Positions 1-5,897 of a stretch of DNA of 6,217 bases are shown one piece after another. Where the stretch lies: NCBI GenBank assembly GCA_031283505.1, contig JAITBO010000317.1:1-6217 (forward strand), read 5' to 3'. Both the position numbers and the translations under genes were made by a program. How positions within the stretch are numbered: position 1 is the first letter of the stretch; each line of letters opens with the position of its first letter. The stretch comes from Treponema sp. (GTDB lineage: Bacteria > Spirochaetota > Spirochaetia > Treponematales > Breznakiellaceae). Below the pieces are notes generated by a model that saw nothing but the letters and a program-made list of their open reading frames with translations, was not told the DNA's origin and did no database searches.

Positions 1-180
1 CCGAAGACGGTAAAAATCGCCTTTGCCCTCATAGAACCCTCTTTTTTGGGATATTGCTGTCATAACTGCGCACATCCCAAATTCATAAAGTTTAGGTTAC
101 ACGGAATAAGCAACGCTAATTCCTTATGGGACAAAGACTTACACCATTTTACAAAGCCGTGGTATCATACCCCGGTTTGA
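1..180 (+). other. Open reading frame entering from left edge, identity unknown
   Basis: Reading frame 1 is open from the first base to a TGA at 178-180, about 59 codons with no start inside the window. The end of the peptide is rich in aromatic, His and Cys residues (CCHNC, then HHFTKPWYHTPV), a composition unusual for random frames. I do not recognise the family. It could be the C-terminal end of a gene lying mostly to the left, a decayed fragment, or chance; a random frame of this length stays open fairly often. An 8-bp inverted repeat (TTTGGGAT at 45-52, ATCCCAAA at 74-81) lies inside it and argues slightly against simple coding. Confidence 0.22.
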
Positions 181-214
181 ACTTTCGCACTACAGGACTG
201 TATGCGCTTCGCCG

Positions 215-520
215 ATGAAACGGCTCGGTCTCCGCAACGACCAGGTTATTCCGTTGCGCTCCATTCCCACACCATTGCTCCGGCACATTTTGTCCGCCCT
301 GCAAATGCTACGTATTTGCTTACTCGCCCTGCAAAACCGTCGGAACGACAAACGCAGTAAACGGGAAGTTCTGGAAATGGTAGAAAAAATACTGGAATTT
401 ATTGCCGGCAACAACCCGGAGATTCATCTTAGAAATTCATCTCCGAGTGAATCTCAGAGATATATGCCCAGGGCGGTTCCCGCAAGAACGACAAGGGGTA
501 CGATTTCGTTTATCGAATAA
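215..520 (+). CDS. Doubtful small hypothetical ORF
   Basis: A 101-codon ATG frame convergent with the UbiA gene. Residues 42-66 (NRRNDKRSKREVLEMVEK and following) are charged and look like an amphipathic helix, the most protein-like part. The first 40 residues are Arg/Leu-rich. The last 35 residues lie partly over the antisense of the 3' end of the UbiA gene (from 454) and are probably not coding. No clear Shine-Dalgarno precedes the ATG. I do not recognise a family. It may be a piece of a repeated or decayed sequence rather than a functional gene. The rest of positions 1-453 shows no RNA gene or clear promoter. Confidence 0.22.
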   Translation: MKRLGLRNDQVIPLRSIPTPLLRHILSALQMLRICLLALQNRRNDKRSKREVLEMVEKILEFIAGNNPEIHLRNSSPSESQRYMPRAVPARTTRGTISFIE

Positions 521-1338
521 CTGGCGATGCGTATATGCCGCTCACCGCCTCTCAGGGCAATACAGTGTTCCGCCACAAGGAGGACAGCGGCGATCCCCGC
601 TCCCGCGAAGTACCAGGGCGAAAGGCGCCAGAAGCGGGGCACCAGGAAAAGGGCCCCCAGAGCTCCTAAATGGGAAAGGACCGCGATAACCCGCCCCCCC
701 AAAAGGCCGAAACGGGCAGGAACGGAGTAGAGCCCTTCCCGGCGGTCAAAATCAATATCCTGGAGGGCGTAGATGATGTCGAAACCGGCCACCCAAAGGG
801 CGTGAGCCGCCGCCAGCACAAAGTACCGCAAGGCAAAACGCCCCGTAAGGCCGATGAATGAACCCATGACCGCCGTAGAACAGGCAAGGCCCAGCCAGTA
901 ATGGCAAAGCCAGGTAAACCGCTTGCTGAAAGAATAACCCCCGATAAGGAAGCCCGCCAGAGGCAGGAGGATCACGCAGAGGGGATTGAGCAGCGCCGCC
1001 ACGGCAACAAGGATGAGGATCATCAAAAAGCTGAAGATGAGCAGGGCCTTTTTGGAAAGGAGACGGCGGGGCAGATGGCGGCCTGCGGTACGGGGATTTT
1101 TTTCGTCCACCTCCGCGTCTATCACCCGGTTCAAAGCGTTGGCGGCGTTCCGTCCGGCGGCGGCGGCCAGGAGTATGAGGACGACCTTTTTAAGGGGCGG
1201 ATGTCCCCCGGTTTCAAGAAGAATCGCCGCTGCCGCGAAGGGAAGGGAAAAAAGGGTATGCCGGAAGATCACGGCCTCTCCTATTAGCCGGAGCTTTTCT
1301 CCGATGAGGCGGATATTTTCCAGGACGTTAAAAGCCAT
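454..1338 (-). CDS. ubiA: UbiA-family polyprenyltransferase, MqnP-like
   Basis: An integral-membrane prenyltransferase that transfers a polyprenyl chain from its diphosphate to an aromatic ring. Both Mg-diphosphate-binding Asp motifs are present: N70-RVI-D74-AEV-D78, followed by NPRTAGR, and D194-IDF-D198 in the stretch YALQDIDFDRREGLYS followed by PARFG. Several hydrophobic segments alternate through the 294 residues (around 27-41, 51-62, 98-117, 119-135, 215-232, 244-260 and 278-292), and the length is normal for the family. The second motif and the late SINE segment resemble the subgroup called putative 4-hydroxybenzoate polyprenyltransferase, which includes MqnP of the futalosine menaquinone pathway. 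The pairing with an MqnL-like UbiD makes menaquinone more likely than ubiquinone. The start overlaps the end of the UbiD gene by 11 bp, suggesting translational coupling. GGAAGGA (1341-1347, minus sense) serves as ribosome site, though only 2 nt from the ATG. It is the last gene of the minus-strand cluster, and I see no clear terminator after it. Confidence 0.9.
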   Translation of the reverse strand: MAFNVLENIRLIGEKLRLIGEAVIFRHTLFSLPFAAAAILLETGGHPPLKKVVLILLAAAAGRNAANALNRVIDAEVDEKNPRTAGRHLPRRLLSKKALLIFSFLMILILVAVAALLNPLCVILLPLAGFLIGGYSFSKRFTWLCHYWLGLACSTAVMGSFIGLTGRFALRYFVLAAAHALWVAGFDIIYALQDIDFDRREGLYSVPARFGLLGGRVIAVLSHLGALGALFLVPRFWRLSPWYFAGAGIAAVLLVAEHCIALRGGERHIRIASYSINEIVPLVVLAGTALGIYL

Positions 1339-2782
1339 ATTCCTTCCAGCGCCGGCTTACCAGTTCCTCCACCGCTCTGTCCATTACCAGGGGATCGGGC
1401 CAGGGCCGGGTATGCCCCTCGCCGCCTTCCTTGCGGGTTGCGTCAATACCTACTCTGGTTCCGTACCGGGGAAGGGGAGAAGAATGATCCAAAGCGTCCA
1501 GGGGGCCTTCGCTGAAAACAATGTCCCGTTTGCCGTCCACGTTATTGAAGGCCCTCCAGGCTACCTCGGAACTGTTATGAGGATTCACCTCCTCGTCCAC
1601 CGCGATAATGCATTTGGTATACATCATCTGGCCCATGCCCCAGAGGAAATTCATCACCTTTCGGACCTGGCCGGGAAAACGCTTCCGCACCGACACGATG
1701 ACACAGTTGTGAAAGACCCCTTCAAACGGCATGGCCAAGTCCGCGATTTCGGGACAGAGCTGCTTGAGGAAAGGCAGAAAGAGGCGTTCCGTGGCTTTGG
1801 CCATCCAGCAGTCCTCCTTGGGGGGGACGCCCACAATGGTAGCGGGGTAGACGGGATTCTTCCGCCTGGTAACGCGCTGAAGGTGAAAGACCGGATACTC
1901 GTCGGGCAGAGAATAAAACCCCGTATGATCCCCAAAAGGCCCTTCGATGCGGCTTTCCGCCGGATCAACATACCCTTCGAGCACAAATTCCGCGTCCGCG
2001 GGAACCAGAAGATCGCTCAGGGTGGCCTTGCAGACCTCCGCGCCCTTGCCTCTGAGGAACCCCGCAAAGAGGATCTCCCAAACCCCTTCGGGAAGGGGAG
2101 CGGTGGCGGCGTATATCACCGCCGGATCGCAACCCAGAGCAACCGCCACGGGCATGACCTCGCCGCGTTCCTGGTATTTCTGAAAGAAATGCGCCCCATC
2201 CTTGTGGAGATGCCAGTGCATTCCCGCCGTGCGGTTGTCATACACCTGCATACGGTACATCCCCATGTTCCGCCTGCCCGTTTCCGGGTCTTCGGTACAA
2301 ACCAGGGGAAGGGTAAGAAAGGGCCCTCCGTCTTCGGGCCAGCAGGTAAGGACCGGAAGGCTGTCGAAACCCGCCGCATCATCGATCACCTCCTGACAAA
2401 GGGGATGGGATTTTTTCCGGGGGATAAGGCTCAAGGCGGCGGGCAGCCGGGGAAACGCCTGGGGAATAGCCGTAAAGGGGTTGAAGTCCCTGGCCACAGA
2501 CCAAGCCCAGGCTATAAGATCGCCGATTTCCCGGGCCTTGGCGTCCAGACTTTCGGCGTTCAGGGCCATGGCCATACGCCGCTCGCTGCCCATAAGGTTT
2601 ATCGCCAAGGGATAGGCGGACCCCCTGACCTGTTCAAAAAAGAGGGCGGGCCCCCCCTCCCCCATTACCCGGCCAGCAATAGCGGAGATCTCCAGATGGG
2701 ATTCTACCGGAACGGCGATCCGCTTGAGTTCTCCCGCCTTTTCCAGGGTGGCGATAAAATCTTGCAAGTTTTGGTAAGCCAT
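1328..2782 (-). CDS. ubiD: UbiD-family prenylated-FMN decarboxylase, MqnL-like
   Basis: A cytoplasmic UbiD-type decarboxylase of aromatic acids that uses prenylated FMN and a divalent metal. At 484 residues it is full length for the family. Landmarks in order: the N-terminal SHLEISAIAGRVM and GPALFFEQV; the cofactor region RNMGMYRMQVYD (171-182) and HWHLHKDGAHF (189-199); PEGVWE (231-236); the conserved EGPFGDHTGFYS (280-291); PFEGVFHN (352-359) and LWGMGQMM (380-387); and a C-terminal GIDATRKEGGEG followed by a W-containing tail. The last features match the menaquinone-type subgroup (MqnL), which decarboxylates the prenylated 1,4-dihydroxy-6-naphthoate derivative. The neighbouring UbiA-type gene supports this. 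The cofactor is made by a UbiX-type enzyme, which is absent from the window and must be encoded elsewhere. The start lies 21 bp after the ApbE stop. The preceding leader is AT-rich with no Shine-Dalgarno that I can see, so translation may depend on reinitiation from apbE. Ubiquinone-type UbiD remains an alternative. Confidence 0.92.
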   Translation of the reverse strand: MAYQNLQDFIATLEKAGELKRIAVPVESHLEISAIAGRVMGEGGPALFFEQVRGSAYPLAINLMGSERRMAMALNAESLDAKAREIGDLIAWAWSVARDFNPFTAIPQAFPRLPAALSLIPRKKSHPLCQEVIDDAAGFDSLPVLTCWPEDGGPFLTLPLVCTEDPETGRRNMGMYRMQVYDNRTAGMHWHLHKDGAHFFQKYQERGEVMPVAVALGCDPAVIYAATAPLPEGVWEILFAGFLRGKGAEVCKATLSDLLVPADAEFVLEGYVDPAESRIEGPFGDHTGFYSLPDEYPVFHLQRVTRRKNPVYPATIVGVPPKEDCWMAKATERLFLPFLKQLCPEIADLAMPFEGVFHNCVIVSVRKRFPGQVRKVMNFLWGMGQMMYTKCIIAVDEEVNPHNSSEVAWRAFNNVDGKRDIVFSEGPLDALDHSSPLPRYGTRVGIDATRKEGGEGHTRPWPDPLVMDRAVEELVSRRWKEYGF

Positions 2783-2803
2783 AAAAACACTATAAAAAAA
2801 TAT

Positions 2804-3826
2804 TCAGTCAGACACAATCCGGTAGCTTTCATCGGTAAGAATAAAACCGGCCCCTCCGCAGAGACGTATGCTTCTGTCCTCAAAGATGAAGACCGCCCCT
2901 ACCCGTTCAAGGGATTCAACCAGGGCCTTCCCCTTTTCGTAACCCAGGACAAACACCGCGGTGGAAAGGGCGTCGGCATCGGCGGAACGACGGGTAACAA
3001 TGGTGACCGATAAAAGGCCGTTCCGCGCCGGGTAACCATCGGCGGGAGAAAGGATGTGGTGGTAGCGCTCTCCGGCGGCTTCAAAAAACCGCTCGTATAC
3101 CCCGGAGGTAACCACGGTTTGATCCCGGATTTCCATGATCCCGATATAGGAACCCCGGCTGTCCAGGGGATTCTGAATCCCCACCTTCCAGAGACTGTGG
3201 TCCCGCTTTTCGCCATAAGTCAGGATATTCCCCCCCAGGTCGATAATCGCCCGCTTAATCCGGTGTTTTTTGAGGATCTTCGCCGCCTCGTCCGCAGCAT
3301 AACCCTTGGCGATAGCCCCCAGATCCAGGGCCATGCCGGGCCGCTTGAGGAAAACCGTGAGCCCTTCCCGGTCAACCTCAACATCCTGCCAGTTTACCAG
3401 AGGAAGCAGGGCGTCAATCTCTTCCCGGGACGGCAGGCGGGGTTCCTCCCCTCCTATACCCCAGAGAGAAACCAGGGGGCCGATGGCAGGATCAAAGGCC
3501 CCCCCGGAACGTTCCGCGTAACGGAGCGCCAGTTCTATCACCTCAAAGACATCGGGATGAACCTCCACCGGCCCTATCCCCGCATTGACATTGATCCGGT
3601 CCAACTCCGTTCCCGGCAGGGTAACGCTCATCCGGCCTTCTATCTCCCGGAACCTGGCGAATATCTCCCGGTAAACCTCGTCCTTCCCCTGATCGTAGAG
3701 ATTGACGGTGCAAACGGTCCCCAGGGCAAACTCCGCCTGGGAAGGCGGCCCCTTCCGGCATCCCGTCAGGACGGTTCCGGCCAGAACAATAAGGGCGCAA
3801 AACAAAAGGTATCGGACTTTCAGCAT
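2804..3826 (-). CDS. apbE: FAD:protein FMN transferase, lipoprotein
   Basis: ApbE-type flavin transferase: it cleaves FAD and attaches FMN through a phosphodiester bond to a Ser/Thr of an exported target protein. I chose the ATG at 3824-3826, giving 340 residues, because it opens directly into a lipoprotein signal (MLKVRYLL, a hydrophobic stretch, then the lipobox LTGC with Cys23). An ATG at 3908-3910 would add 28 charged residues before the signal and has no better ribosome site. Family motifs, numbered from the chosen start: ALGTVCTV (34-41), GGAFDPAIGPL (108-118), DLGAIAKGYAAD (168-179), IDLGGNI (195-201), HHILSPADGYPA (256-267) and DADALSTAVFVLG (283-295), covering the FAD pocket and Mg-binding region. 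It is the first gene of a minus-strand cluster with ubiD 21 bp downstream. GATAAT (minus sense, 3849-3854) could be a -10 box, but no matching -35 is visible. Likely targets are the FMN-binding lipoproteins encoded to its right on the other strand. Confidence 0.93.
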   Translation of the reverse strand: MLKVRYLLFCALIVLAGTVLTGCRKGPPSQAEFALGTVCTVNLYDQGKDEVYREIFARFREIEGRMSVTLPGTELDRINVNAGIGPVEVHPDVFEVIELALRYAERSGGAFDPAIGPLVSLWGIGGEEPRLPSREEIDALLPLVNWQDVEVDREGLTVFLKRPGMALDLGAIAKGYAADEAAKILKKHRIKRAIIDLGGNILTYGEKRDHSLWKVGIQNPLDSRGSYIGIMEIRDQTVVTSGVYERFFEAAGERYHHILSPADGYPARNGLLSVTIVTRRSADADALSTAVFVLGYEKGKALVESLERVGAVFIFEDRSIRLCGGAGFILTDESYRIVSD

Positions 3827-3918
3827 AATTTTCGACAATTCTACCGTAATTATCTCCGTCCGTCCACCAGGCGCCCGCTTTTTCCGCCTGCCCCCCTTCC
3901 CCCGGTGCATTACCGTGC

Positions 3919-4055
3919 AGAGGGTCTCTTAGCTACGCTTAAGAGGGTCTCTTAGCTACGGTTAAGAGGGGTTCTTAACTACGGTTAAGAGGGTCTCTTA
4001 ACTATGGTTAAGAGGGGTTCTCTCTTATGGGTTAGAGGGTCTCTCACCGTAAGGG
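3919..4055. repeat. 23-bp tandem repeat of interleaved palindromes
   Basis: Four units of 23 bp run head to tail (3919-3941, 3942-3964, 3965-3987, 3988-4010), followed by a 24-bp variant (4011-4034) and a degenerate partial copy to about 4055. The unit is roughly AGAGGGTCTCTTAAC then TACGGTTA. Two palindromes overlap in it. GTTAAGAG-GGT-CTCTTAAC is an 8-bp stem, perfect at 3984-4002. CTTAAC-TACG-GTTAAG is a 6-bp stem, perfect at 3974-3989. In plus-sense RNA the latter has a C(UACG)G loop, a member of the very stable UNCG tetraloop class. The two stems share the GTTAAG strand and so exclude each other. The array fills the gap between apbE and the 4081 fragment. Its function is unknown: replication-slippage locus, RNA-stability or attenuator element, or protein-binding array. 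Confidence 0.9.
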
Positions 4056-4080
4056 AACGGCGGCTTCCCTGGTAACGGGA

Positions 4081-4281
4081 ATGGGGCAGGATTACCGGGA
4101 GACGCCGGATGTGATAGCGATAAACATGGCGGAACCTGTCCCAAAACTAATCGACAAAACCGCAAATTTCATGGAGAAAGGTATACAGGCAGCCGCCGTC
4201 AGAATGAAAATGCGCGGGATGCCCATCGGCCAAATTGCGGAATATACCGGGCTTTCCATTGAGGAGACAGGGCAGATTTAA
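4081..4281 (+). pseudogene. Fragment of PD-(D/E)XK (Rpn-type) nuclease/transposase
   Basis: The frame encodes 66 residues. Its first part (GQDYRETPDVIAINMAE) resembles the segment that follows the catalytic core in PD-(D/E)XK nuclease family transposases. Its last part (MKMRGMPIGQIAEYTGLSIEE) resembles their characteristic helix-turn-helix-like C-terminal tail. The catalytic region and the usual spacer between these parts are missing, against a normal length of about 300 residues. Codons 19-30 (4135-4170) are nearly identical to pieces of the hairpin repeat at 4904-5020, so the middle appears to be repeat-derived. No convincing Shine-Dalgarno precedes the ATG; the frame is open back to 4036, into the tandem repeat. 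It is most likely a deletion remnant, although a small expressed peptide cannot be excluded. The family assignment is from motif resemblance only. Confidence 0.55.
4135..4171 (+). repeat. Short copy of palindromic element inside a reading frame
   Basis: Positions 4135-4155 match 4907-4927 with one mismatch (CCTGTCCCAAAACTAAT shared exactly), and 4156-4171 match 5005-5020 exactly (AAAACCGCAAATTTCA). In the copy at 4904-5055 these two blocks are separated by 77 bp of hairpins; here they are directly joined. The 36 bases 4135-4170 form exactly 12 sense codons, so the insert leaves the surrounding frame open. Confidence 0.75.
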
Positions 4282-4336
4282 GGATTCATTCACGGCCTGA
4301 TTCTCGCCCTTCCCCCCCTCATTCTATGCGTTTATC

Positions 4337-4366
4337 CTGACCGGCGCCGGACTTGTGTTATACAAT
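4337..4366 (+). promoter_or_regulatory. Candidate sigma-70-type promoter for the FMN-binding lipoprotein
   Basis: A -35-like CTGACC (4337-4342) and a -10-like TACAAT (4361-4366) are separated by 18 nt. They lie upstream of the 4424 gene in an otherwise gene-free stretch. A second, weaker pair is TTGTGT (4353-4358) with TAAATT (4376-4381). Both are consensus matches only. Confidence 0.45.
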
Positions 4367-4411
4367 AAAGTATGGTAAATTCCAAAACATCTAAATTAAA
4401 CGCACTTTTTT

Positions 4412-4417
4412 AAGGAG
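4412..4417 (+). promoter_or_regulatory. Strong ribosome binding site AAGGAG
   Basis: AAGGAG lies 6 nt before the ATG at 4424. It is the clearest ribosome site on the plus strand and fixes the start of the FMN-binding lipoprotein at 4424 rather than at the adjacent second ATG (4427), which would be spaced 9 nt. Confidence 0.8.
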
Positions 4418-4423
4418 AATTCA

Positions 4424-4837
4424 ATGATGACGAAGAAATTGTTGATCGCAATGGCCGCAGTTGCCGCAATAAGCCTGTTATTGGCGGCCTGTTTTATTGA
4501 GTCCGATCCGGATGACGTACCCGATGGTCCTCCTATGGGAAGCTACAGCGGAACGGATGAAGGTAGTGCCTATGGCCATTTTGCTGATGTTAAAGTAACC
4601 CTTACTCTGACAAACGGGTATATTACTGATGTAATTATTAATGCCCAGCAGGATGAAAATAGCTATGGTAAAACGCCTATCGGAATAGCACGTATCTTTA
4701 TAACAAAAGCTAATTCAGTGGAGATAGACACCGTATCCGGCGCTACTGAAACCTCTGAGGCTATTAGAAAGGCCGGCAGAATAGCGCTTTACAAAATTAC
4801 CAACGGTGTATTCGGTAGCGAGAAAGGCGACAAATAA
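4424..4837 (+). CDS. FMN-binding domain lipoprotein, likely ApbE substrate
   Basis: A 137-residue exported protein. The N-terminus is a lipoprotein signal: MMTKK, a hydrophobic core (6-20) and lipobox LAAC with Cys23, followed by a short acidic linker (ESDPDDVPD). Residues 37-125 fit the FMN-binding domain found in NqrC, RnfG and flavocytochrome c: GSYSGTDEG, the strand VKVTLTLTNGYITDVII, and the flavinylation motif DTVSGATETS (102-111). In this family ApbE attaches FMN through a phosphodiester to the Thr of SGAT, here Thr108. It is intact and complete. It lies 598 bp from, and is divergent to, the ApbE gene, and just upstream of a broken flavoprotein gene with the same domain. It probably acts as a periplasm-facing electron carrier tethered to the membrane; its partner is unknown. 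Its base composition is visibly more AT-rich than that of the apbE-ubiD-ubiA cluster, hinting at a different history. Confidence 0.88.
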   Translation: MMTKKLLIAMAAVAAISLLLAACFIESDPDDVPDGPPMGSYSGTDEGSAYGHFADVKVTLTLTNGYITDVIINAQQDENSYGKTPIGIARIFITKANSVEIDTVSGATETSEAIRKAGRIALYKITNGVFGSEKGDK

Positions 4838-4903
4838 CCCTTTTTTATCGGAACGGTAAATTTCGTTGATAAAAATGACTGCTTATGCGGGATACTGTAA
4901 CCT

Positions 4904-4961
4904 GAGCCTGTCCCAAAACTAATTGACTGTGCGCTAACGCGCGCGGTTTTGGGACAGGCTC
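4904..4961. repeat. Long perfect hairpin, GAGCCTGTCCC-ended
   Basis: A 16-bp perfect inverted repeat: GAGCCTGTCCCAAAAC at 4904-4919 and GTTTTGGGACAGGCTC at 4946-4961. The 26-nt centre holds a second small stem (GCGC 4931-4934, GCGC 4939-4942, loop TAAC). Blocks from its left arm recur at 4135-4155. It begins 67 bp after the FMN-lipoprotein stop and could act as a transcription barrier, but it lacks an immediate T-tract, so I call it a repeat rather than a terminator. Confidence 0.9.
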
Positions 4962-5055
4962 TTGCAGTTTTTCAGGCTTTCAGCCTGCGAACCGAAGGTT
5001 TGAAAAAACCGCAAATTTCAAAGTTGCTTTTCCAAAACTTCAGTTTTGGAAAAGC
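4962..5055. repeat. Hairpin array continuing the palindromic element
   Basis: Three structures follow in series. An imperfect outer stem pairs TTGCAGTTTTTCA (4962-4974) with TGAAAAAACCGCAA (5002-5015), with one mismatch and one bulge. It encloses two small hairpins, CAGGCT-TTC-AGCCTG (4973-4987) and AACC-GAA-GGTT (4990-5000), so RNA or single-stranded DNA could form a three-way junction. Then comes a 14-bp perfect stem with a 2-nt loop: GCTTTTCCAAAACT (5026-5039) and AGTTTTGGAAAAGC (5042-5055). The array ends 28 bp before the ATG of the 5084 gene and would form its leader if transcription reads through. No other gene is seen in 4838-5083. Confidence 0.85.
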
Positions 5056-5083
5056 CTCACCTGTTATTTCTTTAAGAGAAATT

Positions 5084-5897
5084 ATGAAAACACAAAGATT
5101 GTTCTTTGTTTTGGCAATTACAGCTCTTGCCCTGATTGCGGCCTGCGCTACGTCAAGGGATGCTTCCGGGACCAAAGGTAACCTGACTCCCGGAACATAC
5201 GAGGCAAAGGCCTCAGGGTATCAGACAACCGGGTATACCGTTTCGGTAACAGTGGACAAGACCAGGATAGCCGCTATCACCTATGACGGCCTTAACGACA
5301 GCGCCTTTTTGGGGAGCGCGGCGGTTCCGGTCCTGATAGAACGGATGTTGGCGGATCAGACTTCCGGGGTACGGTATCAGCGGGGCGACGATAACCAGCG
5401 CCGGTTTTAAAGCGGCGGTCACCGCCGCGCTGACCCAGGCCGGAGCCGGGGCGTCTTCGCCCTTTGTCAATCCGCCGAAAGCGCCTGTTAAATCAGATAA
5501 AACGGAGACTGTTGATGTGCTTGTGATCGGCGGCGGCGCGGCAGGTTTTAGCGCCGCCGTTGAAGCCAAGGCAGCGGATCCTGCGGCCACGGTAGTCCTG
5601 ATTGAAAAGCAGGATTTTGCAGGCGGTTCCAGCATTCTGTCTGCGGGTATTATTTATGCGGCAATAGATCAACAGGACAAAGCCGTAATGAAGCAGTATT
5701 ACATGGATAGGGCTCAGGATTATGCGGACGAGGCGTTACTGCAATATTTTGCTGATCATTCCGGAGAAACCGTGCCCTGGCTTGGCGAAAGCCACTTCAT
5801 TCCTTTCCCTCCCGACGGTTCCGCCGGTACCGCTCTTGAACCCCGGGCAAAAGAAGAAGTTCCTTCCATACCTTTTAGAATTCCCGGCAGCTTTTGA
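5084..5897 (+). pseudogene. Frameshifted, truncated FMN-binding/FAD flavoprotein (flavocytochrome c or fumarate-reductase-like)
   Basis: The ATG at 5084 opens a lipoprotein signal (MKTQRLFFVL, hydrophobic core, lipobox IAAC with Cys21). An FMN-binding domain follows (GTYEAKASG, YTVSVTVDKTRIAAITYDG). The frame breaks after the GTA codon at 5369-5371 and as written ends at 5408-5410. From 5373 a different frame continues the same domain without interruption: GISGATITS, FKAAVTAALTQAGAG, a Pro/Lys linker, then a FAD-binding Rossmann start DVLVIGGGAAGFSAA (from 5514), LIEKQDFAGGSS, and DHSGETVPWL. Restoring two bases (GTA-GAC-GGT) would give VDGISGAT, the exact ApbE target motif. The second frame stops at 5895-5897, leaving about 130 residues of a FAD-binding domain that usually exceeds 400. 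The gene is therefore both frameshifted and cut short. Intact relatives are exported flavoprotein reductases of fumarate, urocanate or similar acceptors. The weak ribosome site is AAGAGA before 5084. Family membership is firm; the substrate cannot be told. Confidence 0.82.

Noticed and set aside
45..81. Inverted repeat TTTGGGAT/ATCCCAAA as a terminator or operator
   Set aside because: The 21-nt loop is long, no T-tract follows on either reading, and there is no associated gene start.
419..455. Inverted repeat GAGATTCA/TGAATCTC after ubiA as a terminator
   Set aside because: The 8-bp stem has a 21-nt loop, overlaps the stop codon and has no T-tract on the minus strand.
986..3013. A 675-codon plus-strand open frame
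   Set aside because: It is antisense to ubiA, ubiD and the end of apbE, whose translations carry clear family motifs throughout. GC-rich codon bias on the minus strand explains the open antisense frame, and its translation shows no recognisable domain.
3056..3955. A 299-codon plus-strand open frame opposite apbE
   Set aside because: It is a shadow of apbE, running into the tandem repeat with Pro/Arg-rich sequence and no domain.
3919..4055. CRISPR array
   Set aside because: The repeats are contiguous 23-bp tandem units with no unique spacers between them, and no cas gene is present.
4866..4896. TTGATA with GATACT as a promoter for the 5084 gene
   Set aside because: The 19-nt spacing and poor -10 match are weak, and the intervening hairpins make a short leader from here doubtful.
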